Source of the DNA: Candidatus Pantoea gossypiicola
Lineage (GTDB): Bacteria > Pseudomonadota > Gammaproteobacteria > Enterobacterales > Enterobacteriaceae
Reading direction: 5' to 3'
NCBI RefSeq assembly: GCF_008632075.1
Contig: NZ_VWVM01000021.1
Span: forward strand, 1 to 58,575
Length of the DNA: 58,575 nt
The notes below the pieces were generated by a model. It made no database searches. It was not told the origin of the DNA and saw only the letters and a program-made list of their open reading frames with translations. Shown here piece after piece: positions 52,568 to 58,575 of the stretch (the stretch's first letter is position 1; the number at the start of each line of letters is the position of its first letter). A program made the position numbers and the translations under genes.

Positions 52568-55225
52568 ATGAGCCAACGCGGACTGGAAGCGCTATTACGA
52601 CCTAAATCAATTGCGGTGATTGGTGCCTCGGTTACGCCCGGGCGTGCTGGCTACTTTATGATGCGTAACCTGCTGGCGGGCGGTTTTAGCGGACCGGTAC
52701 TGCCGGTGACGCCAAAATATAAAGCGGTCAGCGGCGTACTCGCCTGGCCCACCATCGACAGCTTACCTTTCGCGCCAGACCTGGCGGTAATCTGCACTCA
52801 CTCAAAGCGTAACCTCGAGTTGCTGCAACAGCTCGGCGAGAAAGGCTGTAAAGCCTGCATTATCCTCTCCGCACCCGCCAGCCAGTCGGCTGAACTCAAA
52901 GCCTGTGCCAGCCAGTGGCAGATACGTCTGCTGGGACCAAACAGCCTTGGCCTGCTGGCACCCTGGCAGGGACTCAATGCCAGCTTCTCGCCCGTGCCGA
53001 TAGAGAAAGGCCGTATCGCGTTTATCTCTCAGTCCGCTGCCGTCTCTAATACGATTCTCGACTGGGCGCAGCAGCGTAATCTCGGCTTCTCCTGGTTTAT
53101 CGCGCTGGGTGACAGTCTGGATACCGATGTCGATGACCTGCTCGACTTTCTGGCACGCGACGGCAAGACCAGCGCCATCCTGCTCTATCTTGAGCACCTC
53201 AGCGATGCGCGTCGTTTTGTTTCCGCCTCACGCAGCGCCTCACGTAATAAACCGATTCTGGTCATCAAGAGTGGTCGCAGCCGTGAAGCACAGGCGCTGC
53301 TTGGCACCCACAGTGGTCTGGACGCTGCCTGGGATGCGGCCATTCAGCGCGCCGGGTTACTGCGTGTGCAGGACACGCATGAGCTGTTCTCCGCTGTTGA
53401 GTCGCTGAGCCATATGCGGCCGCTGCGCGGCGACAGGCTGATGATCATCAGTAATGGTGCTGCGCCCGCTGCGCTGGCGCTGGATGAGCTTTACGCCCGT
53501 AATGGGAAACTGGCGCAGCTCAGCGAGGAAACGCGTCAGCAGCTTGAGGCTATTTTGCCTGCCGGTGCAGGTCGCGGAAATCCGCTGGATTTAAAAGATG
53601 ACGCCACAGCTGAGCGCTACGCTGCCTGTGTGGAGATCCTCCTCGACAGCCATGAACTTGATGCCTTAATGATTATTCATGCGCCAAGCGCGGTCGCACC
53701 CGCGACTGAAACAGCCGCACATCTGATCGATACCGTGGCCCGCCACCCGCGCGGTAAGCTGGTAACGCTGCTGACTAACTGGAGCGGCGAATTCTCTTCA
53801 CAGGCTGCGCGTCGTGCCTTTACGCAGGCAGGTATACCGACCTGGCGCACGCCGGAAGGCACCGTCACCGCCTTTATGCATCAGGTTGAGTACCGGCGTA
53901 ATCAGAAGCAGCTACGCGAAACGCCTGCCCTGCCCGTCACGCTGAACCAGGATAGTGCACATGCTCACCAGCTGCTCTCACAGGCGCTGGCGCGCGGCAT
54001 TACCTCACTGGACACTCACGAGGTTCAGCCGGTGCTGCAGGCTTATGGACTGGCCACACTGCCAACCTGGATCGCCAGTGACAGCGCGGCAGCGGTTACC
54101 ATTGCCGATCAGATTGGCTATCCGGTGGCGCTGAAGCTGCGTTCACCCGATATCGCCCATAAATCAGAGGTTCAGGGTGTAATGCTCTACCTGCGTAATG
54201 CCAGTGAAGTGGAGCGTGCCGCCGAAGCCATTTTTGATCGGGTAAAGCAGACGCTGCCTCAGGCACGTATCGAGGGACTGCTGGTTCAGAGCATGGCCAG
54301 CCGGGCGGGCGCGCAGGAATTGCGGGTCGTGGTCGAACAGGATGCACTGTTTGGCCCACTCATTATGCTGGGTGAAGGCGGCGTTGAATGGCAGGCTGAT
54401 AAACAGGCTGCCGTTGCCCTCCCCCCGCTAAATATGACGCTGGCACGCTATCTGGTCATTCAGGCCATCAAGAGTGGAAAAATCCGCAGCCGCAGCGCCC
54501 TTAATCCGCTGGATATTGCGGGTTTAAGCCAGCTGCTGGTGCAGGTCTCTGATCTGGTGGTGGATTGCCCGGAGATCCAGCGACTGGATATTCACCCGCT
54601 ACTGGTGGCGGGCAATGATTTTACCCTGCTGGACGTCACCCTGACGCTGGCCCCGTTCCACGGCGATAACGAAGCAAGGCTGGCCATTCGCCCTTATCCG
54701 CAGCATCTGGAAGAACAGGTAGAGTTAAAAGATGGGCAATTCTGCCTGTTCCGCCCAATCCTGCCAGAGGATGAACCTTTACTGCGCGATTTTATCAGCC
54801 AGGTTACCAAAGAGGATCTTTACTACCGCTACTTCAGTGAGATCAATGAGTTCACGCATGATGACCTCGCCAATATGACGCAGATCGATTATGACCGCGA
54901 GATGGCTATTGTGGCGGTCCGTCAGCATTACGGACACCCCGAGATCATTGGCGTCACCCGCGCGATCTCGGACGCTGATAACATTGATGCGGAGTTTTCA
55001 GTGCTGGTCCGTTCGGACCTGAAAGGGTTAGGCATGGGTCGTCGTCTGCTGGAAAAGATGATCCGCTACACCCGACATCACGGCTTGCAACAATTGAACG
55101 GTATCACCATGCCCCATAACCGCGGCATGATTACCCTGGCCCGAAAACTCAACTTTCATGTTGATATTCAACTGGATGACGGTATTGTCAGCCTGAAATT
55201 ATCTTTACAGAATGAGATCAACTAA
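52568..55225 (+). CDS. patZ: Protein lysine acetyltransferase Pat (PatZ)
   Basis: 885 residues. An N-terminal NDP-forming acyl-CoA synthetase-like part (VIGASVTPGRAGYFMMRNLL; SNGAAPAALALDEL), an ATP-grasp section (GYPVALKLRSPDIAHKSEVQ) and a C-terminal GNAT domain (VRSDLKGLGMGRRLLEKMI). Acetylates and inactivates acetyl-CoA synthetase and other enzymes. RBS ggaggg. Known also as pka/yfiQ. Confidence 0.95.
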   Translation: MSQRGLEALLRPKSIAVIGASVTPGRAGYFMMRNLLAGGFSGPVLPVTPKYKAVSGVLAWPTIDSLPFAPDLAVICTHSKRNLELLQQLGEKGCKACIILSAPASQSAELKACASQWQIRLLGPNSLGLLAPWQGLNASFSPVPIEKGRIAFISQSAAVSNTILDWAQQRNLGFSWFIALGDSLDTDVDDLLDFLARDGKTSAILLYLEHLSDARRFVSASRSASRNKPILVIKSGRSREAQALLGTHSGLDAAWDAAIQRAGLLRVQDTHELFSAVESLSHMRPLRGDRLMIISNGAAPAALALDELYARNGKLAQLSEETRQQLEAILPAGAGRGNPLDLKDDATAERYAACVEILLDSHELDALMIIHAPSAVAPATETAAHLIDTVARHPRGKLVTLLTNWSGEFSSQAARRAFTQAGIPTWRTPEGTVTAFMHQVEYRRNQKQLRETPALPVTLNQDSAHAHQLLSQALARGITSLDTHEVQPVLQAYGLATLPTWIASDSAAAVTIADQIGYPVALKLRSPDIAHKSEVQGVMLYLRNASEVERAAEAIFDRVKQTLPQARIEGLLVQSMASRAGAQELRVVVEQDALFGPLIMLGEGGVEWQADKQAAVALPPLNMTLARYLVIQAIKSGKIRSRSALNPLDIAGLSQLLVQVSDLVVDCPEIQRLDIHPLLVAGNDFTLLDVTLTLAPFHGDNEARLAIRPYPQHLEEQVELKDGQFCLFRPILPEDEPLLRDFISQVTKEDLYYRYFSEINEFTHDDLANMTQIDYDREMAIVAVRQHYGHPEIIGVTRAISDADNIDAEFSVLVRSDLKGLGMGRRLLEKMIRYTRHHGLQQLNGITMPHNRGMITLARKLNFHVDIQLDDGIVSLKLSLQNEIN

Positions 55226-55342
55226 CCTTGTAGAGAAAGGTAAAAAACGTTCGAATCGACGGAGTTGATGTTATTATTTATGGTTATAACCCTGATTTGA
55301 TGGCAAAAGGCCATGCAATGAACAGAGAAGAAATGCACTGTG

Positions 55343-56698
55343 ATGTTGTCTAAATTTAAACGTAATAAACACCAACAACACCTCGCAGAGCTGCCGAAAC
55401 TGTCACAATCCGTTGCGGATATGTCGACACTTTACTCGCCTGCCGAATTTCGTCAGACGTTGCTGGAGAAGATTGCGGCAGCGCAGACCCGCATCTGTAT
55501 CGTTGCGCTCTATCTGGAAAACGATGACGCCGGACGTGCCGTCATGGATGCGCTTTATCATGCTAAGCAGGCGCGACCGGAGCTCGATATCTCGATCCTG
55601 GTAGACTGGCATCGTGCGCAGCGTGGGCGAATTGGCGCAGCGCGAGGCGTAACCAATGCCGACTGGTATTGCGAAATGGCGACGCGTTATGCCGATATTG
55701 CCATCCCGGTTTATGGTATCCCGGTTAATACACGTGAAGCCCTGGGTGTACTCCATCTTAAAGGTTTCATTATTGATGATACCCTGCTCTACAGCGGTGC
55801 CAGCATCAATGATGTTTACCTGCATCAGCATGACAAGTATCGCTATGATCGCTACCAGGTTATCCGTAATCCGCAGCTGACCGATACCATGTATGACTGG
55901 ATTACGCTCAATCTGAAGCCAGCAGAAGCGGTTAACCGGCTCGATTTCGCTGAGCGCCCTTCCAGCCCTGAAATTAAAAATGAGACGCGCCAGTTCCGTC
56001 AGGATCTGCGTGGCTTCAATTATCAGTTTGAGGGGAATGCCGGCAACGATGAACTGGCGGTCACGCCGTTGGTCGGTCTGGGTAAGCATAGCCTGCTTAA
56101 TAAAACCATTTTTCACCTGATGCCCTGTGCAGAACAGAAGCTGATTATCTGTACTCCCTACTTCAACCTGCCCGCCTTGCTGGTGCGTAATATCATTAAC
56201 CTGCTGCGCCAGGGGAAACAGGTCGAGATTATCGTCGGTGATAAAACAGCCAATGATTTCTATATTGCGCCCGACCAGCCGTTCAAAATTATCGGCGCAC
56301 TGCCATATCTGTATGAAATCAATCTGCGCCGCTTCCTGAGCCGTTTGCACTACTACGTTACAACCGGCCAGTTAGTCGTAAGACTATGGAAGGATGGCGA
56401 GAACAGTTATCACCTTAAAGGGATGTGGGTCGATGATGAATGGCAGCTGATTACCGGTAATAACCTCAATCCACGCGCATGGCGACTCGACCTGGAAAAT
56501 GCGGTACTGATCCACGATCCTCATCAGCAGTTAGCAGTGCAGCGTGAAAAAGAGCTGACGTTAATCCGCCAGCACACCACGGTGGTGACGCATTTCCGTG
56601 AGCTTGAAAGTATTGCTGATTATCCGGCCAAGGTGCGGAAGCTCATTCGCCGCCTGCGCCGGATACGTATCGACCGCCTGATCAGCCGTATTCTTTAA
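55343..56698 (+). CDS. pssA: Phosphatidylserine synthase
   Basis: 451 residues from the ATG at 55343, identical in length to E. coli PssA. Two HKD motifs of the phospholipase D superfamily (HLKGFIIDD and HLKGMWVDD). Condenses CDP-diacylglycerol with serine, the first step to phosphatidylethanolamine. The basic C-terminus IRRLRRIRIDRLISRIL binds membrane or ribosome. Confidence 0.97.
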   Translation: MLSKFKRNKHQQHLAELPKLSQSVADMSTLYSPAEFRQTLLEKIAAAQTRICIVALYLENDDAGRAVMDALYHAKQARPELDISILVDWHRAQRGRIGAARGVTNADWYCEMATRYADIAIPVYGIPVNTREALGVLHLKGFIIDDTLLYSGASINDVYLHQHDKYRYDRYQVIRNPQLTDTMYDWITLNLKPAEAVNRLDFAERPSSPEIKNETRQFRQDLRGFNYQFEGNAGNDELAVTPLVGLGKHSLLNKTIFHLMPCAEQKLIICTPYFNLPALLVRNIINLLRQGKQVEIIVGDKTANDFYIAPDQPFKIIGALPYLYEINLRRFLSRLHYYVTTGQLVVRLWKDGENSYHLKGMWVDDEWQLITGNNLNPRAWRLDLENAVLIHDPHQQLAVQREKELTLIRQHTTVVTHFRELESIADYPAKVRKLIRRLRRIRIDRLISRIL

Positions 56699-56761
56699 TC
56701 ACCGCCTGTCAGAAGGCATCCATTAGGCGAAGTGGGCTACTGTTGTGCTGTTGTTTCGTTA

Positions 56762-56881
56762 AGTCCTGGGGCGGGAAAAGAGTGGTATGACAGCCGCCCG
56801 AATGGCTGGAGCTGGAAAGATTTCGCGTGGGATGCCGCCGGTGCAGCCAGCGGCATTGCCCTGTGGAATCTGAGTCAGTAG
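56762..56881 (+). pseudogene. Remnant of yfiM
   Basis: The frame ending at 56879-56881 reads GAGKEWYDSRPNGWSWKDFA then WDAAGAASGIALW, matching the C-terminus of E. coli lipoprotein YfiM as recalled. The N-terminal two thirds, signal peptide and start are gone. YfiM lies between pssA and kgtP in E. coli, the same place. Confidence 0.8.
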
Positions 56882-56886
56882 CTGTT

Positions 56887-58176
56887 TTAAAGCTTTATCC
56901 CCTTACCACGCTTGTGCAGCAATAGTGACACCAGAAACGCCACCGCCCCCATCGCAGAGACATACCAGAAGAAGGTGGTCTCGATCCCCTGCTTCTTCAT
57001 CAGCAGCGCTACATACTCTGCCGAACCACCAAACAGCGCATTCGCTACCGCATAAGAGAGCCCGACACCCAGTGCGCGTACCTGTGGCGGGAACATTTCG
57101 GCTTTAAGAATGCCGCTGATGGCTGTGTAGAAGCTGGTGACCAGCAAGGCCAGCATAATCAACAGGAAAGCCACGCCGGGACTCTGCACGTTTTGCAGCA
57201 GGGTCAGAATTGGCACCGTACAGATCGCCGCACCTGCGCCAAAGATCATCATCGACGTGCGACGACCAATTTTATCTGACAGGGCACCGATAATCGGCTG
57301 AATTAGCATAAAGACCAGCAGCGCACCGGTCATCAGCCCGCTAGCCGTTTTAGGATCCATACCCGACGTGTTAACCAGATACTTCTGCATGTAGGTGGTG
57401 AAGGTATAAAAACTCAAAGAACCGCCCGCGGTGAAACCCAGCACCATCAGGAAAGGACGGGTATGATTGCGCAGCAATCCGATTACGCTTCCCGCATCAC
57501 GATGTTCGCGGCTGGTCTTGTCTGATGTTTCTTCCAGAGAGCGTCGTAGCCACAATGCGACAACCGCGAGCAGTGCGCCGAGGAAGAACGGAATTCGCCA
57601 GCCCCAGCTGCGCAGTTCTGCATCAGTAAGCAGGAATTGCAGCACCACTACGGTCAGTACCGCCGCTAACTGACCACCAATCAGCGTGACATACTGGAAT
57701 GAGGCATAGAATCCTTTACGTCCTTCCAGAGCCACTTCGCTCATGTAGGTTGCGCTGGTCCCATATTCTCCCCCCACCGATAATCCCTGAAACATACGCG
57801 CCAGCAGCAGAATGATGGGAGCCGCCACGCCGATCGTTGCGTAACCAGGCAGGCAGGCAATAACCAGTGACCCGAAACACATCATGCATACCGAAACCAG
57901 CATCGAATTTTTTCGACCATGTTTATCTCCGATATAGCCGAACAGCCAGCCACCAATCGGACGCATCAGAAATCCTGCCGCAAAAACGCCCGCCGTCTGT
58001 AACAACTGCGTGGTGGTATCGCCCTGCGGGAAGAATATGTGCGCAAAGTAGAGCGAGAAGAATGAATAGACATAGAAGTCGAACCACTCGACCAGGTTGC
58101 CCGATGACGCGCCAACGATGGCCCAGATGCGTTTCCTGGTATCATCCGGTTGAATATTATTATTTGTTGTTGTCAT
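56887..58176 (-). CDS. kgtP: Alpha-ketoglutarate permease
   Basis: 429 residues (E. coli KgtP 432), 12 membrane segments of the MHS family in MFS: NLVEWFDFYVYSFFSLYF, GYIGDKHGRKNSML, LSVGGEYGTSATYMSEVA. Proton symport of alpha-ketoglutarate. RBS gaggtaagg. Follows the rrn operon on the same strand, with its own promoter expected in 58177-58407. Confidence 0.95.
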   Translation of the reverse strand: MTTTNNNIQPDDTRKRIWAIVGASSGNLVEWFDFYVYSFFSLYFAHIFFPQGDTTTQLLQTAGVFAAGFLMRPIGGWLFGYIGDKHGRKNSMLVSVCMMCFGSLVIACLPGYATIGVAAPIILLLARMFQGLSVGGEYGTSATYMSEVALEGRKGFYASFQYVTLIGGQLAAVLTVVVLQFLLTDAELRSWGWRIPFFLGALLAVVALWLRRSLEETSDKTSREHRDAGSVIGLLRNHTRPFLMVLGFTAGGSLSFYTFTTYMQKYLVNTSGMDPKTASGLMTGALLVFMLIQPIIGALSDKIGRRTSMMIFGAGAAICTVPILTLLQNVQSPGVAFLLIMLALLVTSFYTAISGILKAEMFPPQVRALGVGLSYAVANALFGGSAEYVALLMKKQGIETTFFWYVSAMGAVAFLVSLLLHKRGKGIKL

Positions 58177-58407
58177 GCCTTACCTCTGTTCCTTGCTGAT
58201 CAACAGCGTTTAAAGGATTGAGTAAAGCATTTAAGTCTACCGGAGGTAAAGGCGGGGTAATCTGAGATGAATATTGTGAGCCACATCGCCAATTATCGAA
58301 AAATCAGCGGGTTGCTGGCAATTTTGTAAGTCCATATGAGGTAATGAGGGCTGCAGAAAACGGGGTTATGGTCAATATTTCTGCTTAAAAGAACAAAATT
58401 CAGACGT

Positions 58408-58437
58408 AAAAAAGCCCCGCACTTTCGTGCGGGGCTT
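58408..58437 (-). terminator. rrn operon terminator
   Basis: aagccccgcac-tttc-gtgcggggctt with T run on the minus strand, 14 bases after the 5S end. Confidence 0.9.
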
Positions 58438-58450
58438 CTTCACTTATATG

Positions 58451-58570
58451 ATGCCTGGCAGTTCCCTACTCTCGCATGGGGAGGCCCCACACTACCATCG
58501 GCGCTACGGCGTTTCACTTCTGAGTTCGGCATGGGGTCAGGTGGGACCACCGCGCTAAAGCCGCCAGGCA
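58451..58570 (-). rRNA. rrf: 5S ribosomal RNA
   Basis: 120 bases on the minus strand from tgcctggcgg to actgccaggcat, with the conserved ccgaactcagaagtgaaac. Differs from the common E. coli sequence at a few places (for example ggctttagcgcgg near the 5' end). It is the distal gene of an rrn operon whose 23S lies beyond the window. Confidence 0.97.
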
Positions 58571-58575
58571 AATCT

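Noticed and set aside
1..58575. CRISPR arrays and tRNA genes
   Set aside because: No array of regularly spaced direct repeats was seen, and no tRNA apart from the tRNA-like part of tmRNA could be recognised by eye.

Overview
The window is chromosomal DNA from an enterobacterium, most likely the Pantoea/Erwinia group. Most backbone genes read as close relatives of E. coli K-12 genes in recognisable neighbourhoods: rnfH-ratA-smpB-ssrA; ygaC/ygaM-nrdHIEF; mprA-emrAB; yfiF-trxC-tapT-patZ-pssA-(yfiM)-kgtP-5S rRNA. Combinations such as the Anbu operon, the missing proVWX and emrB next to yfiF differ from E. coli. The genus is inferred from gene content, not proven.

Region 1 (1-1927): the last codons of an IS3-family transposase, then rnfH and ratA (minus), smpB, and the tmRNA gene ssrA.

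Region 2 (1928-17985): a tandem integration locus at ssrA. Three copies of the ssrA-downstream hairpin (about 1961, 14697 and 17927) separate two elements. Element A (about 2018-14752) is a P4-like phage satellite. It has a broken P4-type integrase, a four-gene AT-rich defence operon of the ABC-three-component (ABC-3C) kind with a two-helix membrane protein, the satellite genes delta/ogr, sid, alpA/vis, kil/ash and alpha primase-helicase, a P4-style immunity RNA region, iteron clusters on both sides of the replication block, and a second AT-rich cargo gene of 601 codons with a nuclease-like C-terminus. Element B (about 14753-17985) is a decayed second satellite. It keeps fragments of alpha and sid plus two toxin/immunity pairs: a glycine-zipper effector (frameshifted) and an intact RNase-A-like CdiA-CT-type toxin.

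Region 3 (17985-30000): an oxalate/formate-type MFS transporter, a decayed iron-type binding-protein gene, the four-gene Anbu operon (ATP-grasp, alpha-E, transglutaminase, proteasome-like peptidase), ymjA, a cold-shock-domain protein, a RIO kinase, and the minus-strand mgtA unit. The mgtA unit has a proline-rich leader peptide upstream and a 28-residue membrane peptide translated directly downstream.

Region 4 (30000-44800): a peptide-type ABC transporter operon, speG, a lipoprotein, mmuPM behind tandem met boxes, ygaC/ygaM, an inserted RelE/HigA-type toxin-antitoxin pair, and nrdHIEF behind two NrdR boxes. A long imperfect palindrome follows nrdF.

Region 5 (44800-58575): a ygaY-like MFS gene, mprA-emrAB, yfiF, trxC, tapT, patZ, pssA, a yfiM remnant, kgtP, and the 5S rRNA at the end of an rrn operon on the minus strand.

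The strongest candidates for new biology are the ABC-3C operon, whose membrane subunit and next subunit share a 15-residue motif, the 601-codon cargo gene, the effector cassettes in the decayed satellite, and the mgtA-linked small proteins.
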